From the NCBI RefSeq assembly GCF_030272615.1, contig NC_081406.1, forward strand, positions 240,920,422-240,984,421: a DNA stretch of 64,000 nucleotides, written 5' to 3'. A program made the position numbers and the translations under genes. The DNA is from Cryptomeria japonica (taxonomy: Eukaryota > Streptophyta > Pinopsida > Cupressales > Cupressaceae). Positions 45,976-57,924 of this stretch are shown piece by piece. Under the pieces are notes generated by a model. That model was not told the origin of the DNA. It searched no databases and saw nothing but the letters and a program-made list of their open reading frames with translations. Each line of letters opens with the position of its first letter. Positions within the stretch are counted from its first letter, which is position 1.

Positions 45976-48205
45976 CATTACATCTTTTATTTGCAAGCAT
46001 GTGTGTGATTAGGGTTTTGTCATGTTCATTCCATTTCATACAACATGTGTGATTACATTCAAGAAGAAAACCACCATTATCAATCATTACAAATCCGAGG
46101 TATATCTTTCCATTATTTATTTCAGTATTTATAATATTTTGTTTAGGGTTAATTCCTAAACTGGGGTTTTGACTTAGGCAAGCTCCTATTCCAAGCATAT
46201 TTCCCTTTCTTTCTATGTGTAGGAAATAGGTACAAAGTTGTGATCTTTAGAATAGGCATTATTTGCATAGACAAATCAACCCCTTTTGGTGTGCAGAAAG
46301 TTAGGAGGACCGGAGAAAAATAGGCTCTGGTCCTGACATTTCTAGATCTTTTATAGGGATCAGGTTTAGATCTACAATGAGTACCCAAATCTAGGTGTGT
46401 GCCTCAATTTGATGATTGTAGCTCACTGTTTCCGCATTTTTACCTTCATTTTTAGCACTTTCTCTAAGTTTAGCAATTCAACTCACAGAAGAGGGTAAAC
46501 AAATTCACACCTTGTTGAATCCAATTTGTATTCAATCCTTATCATTAATAGTTTGTGATTTAATCTATTGGATTCACTGCTCTTTTGAATGTAATTTTAA
46601 ACTGGCGGTTTTCATCCCTTATGATGGAAACCCTAATTTACCACCCATTACATTTTGGTAAACCCAAATCCTTACACCTTTAGTTATGATTGATTTTCTT
46701 AGATCTAAGTGTTTATGCAATTTAAAATTCAAATTTTCATTTACAAGTTTGATTTCCAAGCGAATTTTGAAAATTTAGAGGTTAAATTCAACAAAACCCT
46801 ATTTTCTAAATTTAAAATTCAGCTTATCATTTGTTTAATTTGGATAAATTATTTCAAATATGATTTTGCATACAATTTAAAATTCAAATTTTCACTTACA
46901 AGTTTAATTTCCAATAAAATTTTTAAAAATTTAGAGGTTAATTTAAAAAACCGTACTTTTTAAATTCAAAATTGAGCTTGTGGGTTGTCTAATTTTTGAA
47001 TTAATTATTTAAGATCTAATTGAAATTCAAAATTGCAATCTTAGATCTAATTTCAAAATAAGTTTAAAAATTAAGAGGTTATTTTCATAAAACTCTAATT
47101 TTTAAATTTAAATTCATTAGTGGATTGCATTTTTCTATATTTGCTTAATTAATTAAACAATCATTTTTACAAAAAAATTGCATTGTTTAATTTCAAAATT
47201 CAAATTTAAAATTCATAGATCTCATTTTAATTAAATTATATAAATTTAGAGGTTTAATTTATAAAAACCCTAATTTATTTTTGTTATTTTGATTTGTGGA
47301 TTGCTTCACTTTACAATATTTATTATCGCACTAAATAAATATGATTTATTTTTCTATTTAACATATGATTACCTTTCTTTTCACTTAAATTTACTTAAAT
47401 CATGTGTTCGATAATGGATTCTTTCATTTCACAATGCTTCTTTTCATTCATAGCACTTTGGCAAATTGTGTTTGTAGACTTTCAAAATTCCTTTCTTTCA
47501 ATCAATTTGATCTCAAAGCTTTCTGTATATGGAGAAAATGGATAGTGGAAACAACAATATTGAAAGACTAAAAAGGATCAACCACAAAACCCTAGCCTAA
47601 CAATGAAAAGCATCCACCATAAACAAATGAAGATACCTAAGATCATGCAAATTAACAATAACAAAATAAGATATACCATTCACATGCCTAGTAGGGTTTC
47701 AATCTCCATTTATTCCTATCTCCATTGGTCTTGTTTGATATATTTGCTCTCAAATTTCATGTGTGAACAAGAGCTCAAAAAAGAATGGAAATGTGGTTGA
47801 TAGCTTGATCGCAAGAAGGCTTGATTCTGTCATTAGAGTTGATAATGAAGGAGAGGATCCTCTTATATAGAGAACACTATAAGAAATGGAGGATAAGATT
47901 ACGAGGTATAAAGATAAATAGTCGGCTAGGATTAAAGGGTAGGTAGAGGAAATAATTAAATGATGAGAGGGTAGGTAGAAGAAGAATTAAGAGATGAATG
48001 ACATGTGTCATGGGTAGAAAAGGCTAATGAATTAATTAAATAAATAAAGTATATTTAATTAATAGAGGAAGTGACATCAATTAAATAAATAAAAGTATTT
48101 ATTGAAATGAGAAAAGGATCAAAAGAGGATTAATGAATTTAATTAAATAAATAAGAGTTTATTTAATTAATAAAAGACAAGATAGAATAATTAAATAAAT
48201 GGGTA
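45976..48205 (-). other. LTR-like remnant, minus orientation, with AT-rich repeats
   Basis: Read on the minus strand, 48205-47850 has AATTAAATAAAT runs and then TCTCTATATAAGAGG, a TATA signal, in the same layout as the outer LTR. Its presumed start, TGTAGACACC, is at 59065 on the minus strand; copy B of the DNA transposon separates the two parts. On the plus strand, CATTACATTTTGGTAAACCC near 46642-46661 resembles the LTR end plus primer site of the inner element, so more than one LTR relic may be mixed here. Confidence 0.45.
46717..47290 (+). repeat. AT-rich degenerate tandem repeat, unit about 155 bp, about 4 units
   Basis: Each unit has TTTAAAATTCAAATTTTC, then AAGTTTAATTTCCAA, then AATTTAGAGGTTAA and an AAAACCCTA-like end. 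Units 1 and 2 (46717 and about 46870) are clear; 3 and 4 are more degenerate. Confidence 0.7.
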
Positions 48206-48266
48206 AACGTACAAAGTTGGGTCCCAATCCCGTAGAAGTCCGCAGGTTGGAAAATGAGCCTGCTAG

Positions 48267-48383
48267 AAACGGGTGCCCGATTTTTACAAATCAGGCACCT
48301 GTTTAGCTTCGGGTGCCCGAGCCATCCAAAAACGGGCGTCCATTTAGCAATGGGTGCCCAAAGCTAAATGGACGCCCGTTTTT
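48267..48383 (+). repeat. Subterminal hairpins of copy B
   Basis: A 17-bp imperfect inverted repeat (48267-48283 with 48288-48304; 15 of 17, both mismatches being transitions) is followed by a perfect 21-bp inverted repeat (48328-48348 with 48363-48383) with a 14-nt loop that is itself built on TGGGTGCCCA. The shared core is ACGGGYGCCCG. Related motifs lie at the other end of the element (34427-34485 in copy A, 58104-58146 in copy B). Confidence 0.92.
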
Positions 48384-48639
48384 GAAATGTATTTATTATT
48401 ATTTTTTAACCATTTTCCATCAATTTTACTGTTTGGAAAACGGGCAAGCGTTTATAAGGAGCACGAGTACCCATTTTTTTCACCTCAGCTGACCCCCTAG
48501 ACCATTTTTACCTCCTTCCAGGTATTTAGTTTTATTTTTTATATTCTATTTTATTTATTTTTATTATTTTTCATAAAAAAATGTTAATGTATTGTTATTT
48601 TTAAATTTTTATGTTTTAAAGTTTGAAAATCATCTTTTA

Positions 48640-51361
48640 TTTCATGTTTAAAATAGTTTTCAGTTTTCAAATATTGCAAAAAACATGAATAGTAAAAACC
48701 GTACGAAAAAAACAAAAAACAAAAACGTAAACGAACAATAAACATTAGACGCAAAAAACAGACAATAAACACTTAACAGAAAAATGAACAATAAACATTA
48801 GACACAAAAAATAGACAATAAACCTTGAACGGAAAAATGAACACTAAACCCTAAATAGGAAAAAACAAACAAGTCCAAGGAGAAATTTGACTATCTTGGT
48901 TGATTAACCCTAAACCCTAAACCCTAAACCCTAAATTATAATCTTTAATTAAAGCCCTAAACATTGGATTAAGATTCAATAACCTGGCAATATATCATGA
49001 TTTCTAGCTCAAGAAAACATTTACAGTAACAGCTATGTTATTAACCACCTTAAGCATTCGTAATGGTGGCTATATTTAGTGTCAGAAATTTTAATGTTTT
49101 CATGTCCTAAGCAATTGAGTTGGACACCATAGATTAATGTTCCTTAACTATTATTGAGGTTTGATAAGGATTCTATTAAGGAGAATTATAAGTTTTAAAT
49201 AAATGGTTTTAATTTCATTAGATTAGTGTTTATTTTGTAGAATGCTAATTTAATGGATTAGTAATAAAGGTGGTGCTATAACATTTGAAGGAGTGTTATT
49301 GGTGCTTATAGTATTAAATGGTGCTTAGTGATCAGTGTTTTTCCTAGCAGTATTGTATCAAATGGAACATATATTTAGTTTTTGATTGGAGCTTTTAGAG
49401 TTAAATTTAGTTTTTTTTGGTTATAGGAGAGTGTATTTTTCCATTGGATTGGATGATAAGTATAATAAACATAGAGAAAGGAAAGGATCAAAAACCCTGT
49501 AATAATTTATTTTACCAAAGGTTTAACCAAATCTTTATTTACAAATCAAAATAAACTCTAGGATTCATGAAAGTTGCACTAGAAGAGACAAGTATGGAGG
49601 TAGGTAATATCACAAATTTTTTTATCTAAGAGGGGTTTTTATTCAACCTAATTATGTTCATTATTAATGTAGGCTTATGAAAATGGACCTTAAGACTCCT
49701 TTTAATTATGGACATGAAAATTGTTAAGGTAGAATCAAGGTAGGGTTGTCTAAGAAATGTTTGTTGATTTCTCGAAAGGATTGGACTTAGTGACCTACTT
49801 TCCTCAAATGGAAAGCAAGAAAGTATAAATAGAAGGTGTACATCAAGAGTTTGAGGTATTGCAATCTTATTATAGCAATATTAGTAAAGTGTTGGTTGGT
49901 TTGCAAAATGCACATGAAAATAGTAGAGTGTGTGTTGGAAGTGAATGTATTATATTATGTGAAAGCATTAATTGAAATAGTAAAATAAGAACCAACAAGA
50001 AGGGAGAGTTAAGGGTGGTGTCTATATAGGGTAGATGAGTTATGTATTATAATATATGATAAATTTTCTTGGATAGGTTTCATTATAAACCCCACTAAAT
50101 TACTTAAAAATTTACACGTCTATATAAATTTATTTTGCCAAGTATATATTAAATTAAAAAACTGATTATATATTTATATGTGTACATATCACTTTACATT
50201 TAGAATGAATTGATTCTAAATTTTTATGATAATTACTTGTATTTCATTACCAAATGTTTATTCTAATTGATATAATTGATTTACATAATTAAAATATATT
50301 TTGAAAATTATTTAATATGTAAATAAAAGTTGATCTTAAGTAAATAAATTATTTAATATGATATAATGAATTTCCTCTTAAGTATCACCATTGAAGGGTA
50401 TGTGATCTTCATCTACAAAGGGAATGAAACAATCTACAATAGGATCCTCTAGGAATGGAGAGATATGAGGGTCTCCATGGATCTCCTAAAGTCTATTCCA
50501 AAGCATGTGGGGGAAATCAATATCCAATGCAATACACATAGAATCATGATCTTGATACTAGATCAAATCACTCCTACATGGTCAATGATATTACACCAAG
50601 ATTATATATTTTCTAGTGTTTCTAGTTTAGGTATGACTCCATACATAAAAGGAAAATGATTACACCACCTAAAACTTATGAAGATACCATTTTACAAAAG
50701 AATCATAGTTATCCATTTCTAATTTTACCACAAAAGGATGAATAGAGAAACCTATGATACCTCCTCAAATAAAACCTTAAAAAATCAATAAAATCAATAC
50801 ATATAAAACATATCAAACAAATTCATCTCATGTAAGACGGTCATTTTGAAGTGCCAAGATGTCCAAGTAAATGAATAGAATGTGAAATCACAAAAAATGG
50901 TCATTTATTCAAGCTTCAACTTAGTGTAGTACTACTAGTTGCGATCACTTAATCATCCAATGATTCTAGAAAAGAACACAACAAAGTAGTACATGTATTG
51001 ACAAGTTCATAGATATAACTTATGACTTTAACTTATGATTATTTTTATGATTTTGATAGAACTTATACTAATTCACCTTTAGATGTTAAAAAGTATTGTT
51101 TGAGTTGCATGGGGGCATTATGATGTTTTATTTTGTAGAATTTTTATTATACTTTGATTTAAGTGGATAATATTTCTTAAATGATGCTTATTATTACCCA
51201 CCTATTAATAATATTATAGATCTATGTGAGTTTCCTTTTTTTATATTTAAGTTGCTAAATTGTATTTAATTATAAGTTTTTTTGGAAGGTGAAATGTAAA
51301 TTAAATAGTTTGTAATTGTAAATTTTCATGTTTGTATATATATGCAGATTATTTTCACATG
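48640..51361. other. Copy B non-coding 5' part
   Basis: Matches copy A at 48640-48890 and again from 50365; the 1.4 kb between has no counterpart in copy A and no coding signal. The telomere-type run at 48906 lies at the junction. The stretch 48700-48890 has degenerate AACAATAAACATTAGACG repeats of 25-40 bp. Confidence 0.55.
48906..48936 (+). repeat. Interstitial telomere-type repeat
   Basis: Four head-to-tail CCCTAAA-type units, the plant telomere repeat, within copy B. Nearby degenerate repeats contain single AAACCCTAAA motifs in both copies, so the run may have arisen locally. Confidence 0.9.
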
Positions 51362-52851
51362 ATGGATGAGTTTGAGATAGATGAGCTATTAGGTATAGTA
51401 CCACCTCCACCTCCACCTCCACCAGATCAGTTGCAACAGACAATTAGGAAAAATATTGGTGCTTTGATTAGAGATATTCACACTATTAGGTGTGAGCCTC
51501 ATCCACCCCTTCAGTTGTTACACCTTGCAGACAGTATGCAAGGCAATGTACGGTGTGTGTAGGCATTAGATAGTGAGATGGATAGATATCGTAGCTGGCG
51601 TGAGGGATTCCATGCATTTTATGGAGATGGCCTAACATACAAACAAGTTAATGACTTAAAAATAACAAAAATAGATTTGAAAAAATATTTTGTGAACCCT
51701 AAGATAGGTGAAGAGATAGATCCAAAGAAGCCATGGATCTCTATTCAATGGTGTAGGCACTCAGGCATTGCTAGCCACTTTTGAGAGTGGTGGTGGATGG
51801 TCTACACTCCAATCATGAGGTCCCAATGTATTTTTTGAAGAAATTATGGGCGAAATTTAAATTGGGCAAAAATCCCAATTACTTTGATATTAGATCATTT
51901 CAGGGGATTGGGAGAGGCATGCCCCAAGATAGGCCAGGAGCAAAATTGAGTGACAGGGTTAGAAACCGTGTGCGTGATGATCCATTGGTTCCTCTTCCAT
52001 CACCAGTTGTTCCAGCACCTGCCCATCATCGAGCAGTGGATTCTGCTCTAGGTTCATTGAGTGCCTTGTCAGGCAATTTGGTATAGCAGTTGCAGGAGGT
52101 GAGGGATGCCCCTTGCTTAGCACATGTTTGCGCGAGTTGTGGGGATGTATGTAGGGGTCCACAGAGTGAGGCTTCCCCTGGAGGAGATGGTGATTTTGAT
52201 GATGTTGATGCCACCCATGGTGGTTATGATGATATCGAGGAGGTTGCACATGCTGATGTCATCTCTTCATATGTTGATCTCCTGTGGGCAGATGATGATC
52301 AGCCTACAAAGGTACAAATTTATTTGTATAATTTACAGTGCAATATTAAATTCCTTATATATACACATATGAACCATAACATGAGTCAATTTTTTCTGAA
52401 CAAAGGATGGATCATACCACATCATTGAGGAACCGACAACATGTTACCTCAGTACCTAGAGATGTTGGTGCCCCATTTACGATATGCACTTTCATCTAGA
52501 TACATTGTATTGATATGTACAATTAAAATAAACAGTAAATTTGTTAATGTAATGATTTACATATGATATGTTTTTTCAATTTTGTAGGGTGCTTCATGTA
52601 GCACTGAGGTGGGTAGTTCTTCACGTGACCCATGGAACACTGAGGCTCAGCCTCATATACCGCTAGTATGTTTTTCATCCATTAATTTGAAGTGTTTGCA
52701 TGCTTACTAATTTAAGTACAACTTTGATTCATGTTCGTTATTTTTTGCAATTGTAGGCTTTTGGATTGTTTGATGGCGCATCACATGTACGCCTTTGACC
52801 ATCAGTTACTTTTCCTACATCATATGTATGCATTTTTGTGATAATCTTGTA

Positions 52852-52907
<56 letters not shown>

Positions 52908-52936
52908 ATATATCTATATATCTATATATCTATATA

Positions 52937-52975
<39 letters not shown>

Positions 52976-53554
52976 TTTATAATTTATGTATATATACGAG
53001 TTCGATTCATGCTTTATATATGTTGTTGAGGTCCACACCACTACCAATATTGGTACGGCTATGGGGTTGAGCTAGATGCAACCATCTACATTATCATTTG
53101 AGGCACGATGATTACAAAAATAATTTCTAATCTATTTATACTGTGTACCTGGCTTTTATAGGGATTATCAAAATTGATGTATAATGTTTTTTTTGCAGGA
53201 CTTGGCTATGACCACTTTTCTTGTTCATGATAGTGGACCTCCACATACCAGTGAGGGCATTGTAGAGCACAGTCGTATGGTAATTTATTTTAAATATTTT
53301 AGTATTTAATTACTTTATAAGTGAATTATGCAACTTCTTCTCATGTAAAATCTTTTAATAATGTACAGGAGGGTGCAAACACTGATACTGCACAGGAGGG
53401 TGGAGTCACCGATACTGCACAGGAGGGTGGAGACACTGATATTGCACAGACATAGGATGGTGCATCTCAGGACCACATACAATAGGATGATTCATCTCAG
53501 CCACCTTCACATGGAGTGAAGAGGACTGCAGATGAGATGCACGCGAGTTCTTAG
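51362..53554 (+). pseudogene. Copy B plus-strand gene: unknown proline-rich protein
   Basis: The counterpart of 28450-30567 with the same exon layout and phase-0 junctions. It starts MDEFEIDELLG after a TGCAG acceptor and has about 8 Pro. It keeps CAG codons where copy A has TAG in the last exon (three repeats TDTAQEGG-like). It has its own stops: TAG at about 51560, 52084 and 53488. An insertion of about a dozen bases near 51795 (GTGGTGGATGG) is absent from copy A but has a likeness at about 60035 in the third copy, so copy A may carry the deletion. The second-exon donor is GA instead of GT. A TA microsatellite expanded in the intron before the fifth exon. Confidence 0.65.
52852..52974 (+). 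repeat. (TA)n microsatellite with TATC variants
   Basis: About 120 bp of TA repeats interrupted by five TATC units, in an intron of the copy B plus-strand gene. Copy A has only a short TATATATA run at the same point. Confidence 0.97.
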
Positions 53555-54732
53555 ATTGTATATTTTAGATCATGTCATGTTATTGTATTGTGGACTTTTT
53601 ATGATGACACTTGTTATGTTATCTCGGGACTTGTTATTATGTGATTATATATAGGACTTGTTGTTATGTGTTATGTGATTATATATAGGACTTTTTATTA
53701 TGTCATTTTCTTACTATTATGATATCAGGTCGTGTTATTTGATTTGGCGCACTCTAGTGATTATATATGTGATACATTGTTTTGTTATTGTTATTGTTAT
53801 TTGGACTTTTTTTAATGTCATTTCCTTATTAAATTATTATTTCAAGACTTGTTATTATGTCATTAGGAATTATTATGTGATTGTATATAGGACTTTTTAT
53901 TAATGACTTGTTATGTGATCTATTTATGACTTAGATATTAACATTGTGATTGATCATCTTATAGTGGAACAGTTTATAATTCAATGTGTACAAAATAACA
54001 TTAAGAATAAGATAACTAATACAATATTGTTTATGTAACCAAAATTGTATCAAATGTAGACAAATACAATGTTAAAGGGACAAAGAAAAAAATTTATCAT
54101 GATTAAATATTTAAAAGAGTTCACACAAGTATCGACTTATTAATTATAAATGAATCTCACAGAGGAATCATGATTATCATGATTATATAAAAGGATTATT
54201 AATTATAAATGAATCTCATAGAGGAATCCAATAGATTGATGGAACTAAGGCTAACCAAATTATTAGGAAGCTACAAACATAGTATCGACTTTCCTCTTAA
54301 GTTGACCACACTACTTTACTAGTGTATTGATGGTTTATTAGTGTAGATAGTAGTGGTATGAAAAGCATGAACTTCATGGTACTAAAATAAAAAAGTACAC
54401 TATAAATATAGATTTGTCATACAATGATAAATATAGAGTCAGGTCATATTTAAGACATAAATTTTCTATCTTTGAACTTACAATTAATCTATGAAGAGAT
54501 TACAATAAAATAAATATGTCATAAAAAATTAGAATTCAATTATAACACAATTACAATGTGCACAAAATAACATTAAGAAGAAGATAACTAATACAATGTT
54601 TTTTATGAAACCAAAATTACATATCAAATGTAGACAAATAGAATGTTAAAGGGACAAAGAAAAACAATTATCAAGATTAAATATAAAAGAGTTCACACAA
54701 GTAACACAAACTTACATGCATATAAATTTGAT
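53555..54732. other. Copy B spacer between the two convergent genes
   Basis: AT-rich. It contains a direct duplication: the stretch around 53990-54120 (ACAAAATAACATTAAGAA) recurs around 54560-54690. Copy A lacks most of this segment (only 480 bp between its genes). No gene seen. Confidence 0.6.
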
Positions 54733-57700
54733 TCAACCTAATGTACCATCTGCATCCTCTCTCTTCTGCAATGTGTCTATGATTGCCTCATGCTCTTCTA
54801 CTGAAAGTGTCCACAATACCTTATTAGCAAGTCTACATTTGTAGCTTTCTAATTTGATGTTTGTTGCCACCACCAAATGAGAATAGTGTATAATCTTCTT
54901 TTTTGATTGGTAGTCTTCATAAGCTGGTAAGCCATTCCTTCTTGTTAAGCATTTGCGTAGCCATGTACCAACCACCACAATAGACCCTACTGGATATTGA
55001 AAACCATCATCATCTACTTGATCACATATCAACTTTTTCTTAGGTTCTACACATCTAGCTAGCCAATACTCAACCTGCTCATCATTATCCTCAGGTGCAA
55101 CAACAACATACACATGTCCTATAAAACAAATTGAAGTACAATGTGTAGAAATAAAACTTGTTAGAATTTATAATTCAAATATGTAATCATAAATTATATG
55201 ACAATACATAAAAATATATAATTTAAAGTTATAAACAATAAATTGAATTAAATTACCAGGTTGTATGAGGTCTGAAACACAATCATAATCTTCTGATGCA
55301 AATGCATGATCGGGGTCTTAATTTCTTCTAACATCTTCATATTGTGTCTCAGTAGGTGTTAAGGATTTGTGTTGCCATTCTTCGACCCATTCCGTATTCT
55401 CGCATTCTTCCCATTCACATGCAACACAAAATTGACAAAAACATGCAAGCTCTCTAGTCCATATAGTCCAAGTGTTAGAATTAGAACTCTTAAATGAATG
55501 CCATCTAGCTGACCCATTTATTGAATCACAATCATATCTTGGAAGGATATTCTCCTCTTTAACTAGCCAAAAGAAACATCTAATTGTAGAGTTTTGACTT
55601 GATCCTGTGGATAAATTTGCACTACACCAATCCACAATTGCACTTGCATTTTTAAATTTAGCCTTTTCCTCAAATTTGAGTTGCTCTTTGCAAAGGGCTC
55701 TCTTAACACATGCACCGGGACCGTCATGTTCTCCTTTCTCGTGTCCAACCTCAAAAAAACTCCAAATGTGTTCGATATTAGTTTTCTTATGAATCCTACT
55801 CAACCAATAAAACATTCTAGCATTCTTGAATTGCCCTGTGCAATTATCAGACCATATTAGATGTTGTGTCATCTGAATTTCTCTCTCCCTCAAATTCTAA
55901 AAAAATGGTCTTGAAGCAGAACTGGACATACTCAAATGAGTGTAATTTATTATCACTCATATAGAAATGGTACTCTCTCAAAATTTTGTGATCCTCTTGT
56001 GTACTACCCGGTGCATGCCTATAGACAATATGGACAAAAATTGATACCTGCACTGAATTGTAGTATTGTGATTGTACCTCATCTTGTGGTGCAAGTGTGT
56101 AGTTCTCTGCAAAGTCAACAACCAAAAGTATACAACCAACAGGAAATGTATCCTTACATATTCGAAACTGACCATCGAGCCATCTCGAATTTTGAGGGTG
56201 TTTAACATATTTAGGTATGATGTTACTCTTGAATTCATTCATAAATGCATGAACACTAACTTTTTCAGTGATTAGATTGCATCATTTTCCAACCTTTCCA
56301 TCCTTCAGTGGATACTCAATAGTTTTAAATTTTTAACATCAATTAATTGTTGTCCAAAATCATTTGAAAGATTTTCATGCAAACATTCATCCAACAATGC
56401 AAGATTGCCACATATATCACATACACTAGAAACACATGCATTGAAAAGGAAATTTTTTTCATTTAGTAGGTTGCAAAACAAACTTGAAATAAACTCCTTT
56501 ATAGTTTCAAGTGGTATATTTATACCACATTCTTGGAACATTCCATTACTATGCATGGTAACACGTATATATCGAAATACATCATAATGGTAGTGAAATT
56601 GAACATGAGTTTTGCAACAACATGTGACTCTTTCCTTGTTAATTTGAACATACCAAGGTTTACACTTTTCAAAAGACCTTTCACAAATGCTAATAGTCAA
56701 CACCTTATCATCCAAATTTTTTTTATACAATTCAGTTTGAGTCATGTCCAATAGGTGTTTTGGATGTGGATCACAAAATTTTGACCCAACTCTTAATTTA
56801 AGAACATCTCTAACATTAGGTGATACTCTCGTATTATCGTGCCAGAATTTTTTGATCAAATTTTTGACTTCACTAGTAAGTTTCATATCATACCTTGGTA
56901 GTCTACCACTAGAAGTCCACAATTTGTTTTCCGGGTCACTTTCAAAATTAACTCTTCTTTATACAGCTCTTGACAAAGTTTTGTGATGAATATTAACATA
57001 TCCACTTATGTTACTTATCATTCTTTTATTAGAAGTTGTTTGGATTACTAAAGTTGTTGTTATTGCCCGTTGTGCTGCATTTTTATCTTTAGAATGACTT
57101 TTCTTTCCAATTGTATCAAAGGTACTAGCAATAGTTGACACAACCTATTTTAAAGACTCCTCCTTCTTCTTGGGTTTGACATAAAAGCCTAACTTCTTCA
57201 TCACTTTTTTCATTTTAGTCATTTTAATTAGTTGTACCATTAATTGACATTGAAACCCAAATTTCTTATTATAAAAAAAATATCTAAACAATCTATTTGC
57301 ATGTGTCCTAATCTATCTCCATGAAACCAAGCCAGGAAGGTTGTCTAGTACATCACTTTTAATTTCAAAATTTTCATTCATTTGATTATCATTCAAACAT
57401 ATTTCATTTTCAATTGGTGTTTCCATGTCTACATGCACATTATTGGTTTTAGTTGCAGGTGGATTTTCAATTTCATTTGGAGTTTCAAATTTGGTTTCAA
57501 TTTTAGTTTCAAGTTGAGATCTAGTTTTAGTTGGGGTTTCAATTTGGATTTCAATTTCACTTTCAACTTTACTTCTAATTTCATTTGGGGTTTGATTTTC
57601 AATTAGAATTTTATATAAGTAACCTGCTTCTACAAAATCACCAATTTCTTCATGAGAAAAAACATAGGATTGTGAAGACATACATGTATCCAATAATGGA

Positions 57701-57924
57701 TTAGAAAATGCACCTGAATTAAATGGTTCTATTGTGTTTCCTTCGTCAGCATTTATGGTCTCATTGATGTTCTCCTCTTCTAAAATGATTATGGAACTTG
57801 AAGCTTCTTGTCTCATTCTTGATCTTCTCTCTCATTGATGTATTGCCTCCTTCTCCCTATTTGCTGCAATCTCCTCAGTTGTCAGAACCTTCCTTTGCCT
57901 CTTCCTGCATTGATTTGATTCCAT
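54733..57924 (-). pseudogene. Copy B putative transposase (best-preserved copy)
   Basis: Starts at ATG 57924. An early TGA (about 57835) replaces the CGA of copy A. The middle is open for 205 residues (56922-56305): a basic region, RVTCCCKTH, QECGINIP and CDICGN. Then come 131 residues with VVDFAENYTLAPQDEVQSQY and a frame shift near 55890. The next 191 residues have IWSDNCTGQFKNARMF, FFEVGHEKGEHDG and CVKRAL, and run to EDVRRN at 55318. A last exon (55113-54733) follows an intron with GTAATT donor (55256) and TATAG acceptor; it encodes a compact domain (YWLARCVEPKKKL, DDDGFQYPVGSIVVVGTW, YSHLVVATNIKL) that looks BAH-like. The three acidic blocks fit an RNase-H-fold transposase. Known superfamilies I could compare from memory (MULE, hAT, CACTA, PIF) do not fit the motifs. 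Confidence 0.68.

Noticed and set aside
48206-48231. Assignment of copies A and B to MULEs on the basis of the GGGT...GTCCC-type end
   Set aside because: The encoded transposase motifs do not resemble MURA, and a 9-bp duplication fits worse (6 of 9) than 8 bp (7 of 8).
48906-48936. True chromosome end or fusion point
   Set aside because: Only four units, inside a transposon copy, with related degenerate motifs nearby.
52795-53070. Open frame of alternating Tyr-Ile
   Set aside because: Translation of the TA microsatellite in an intron.
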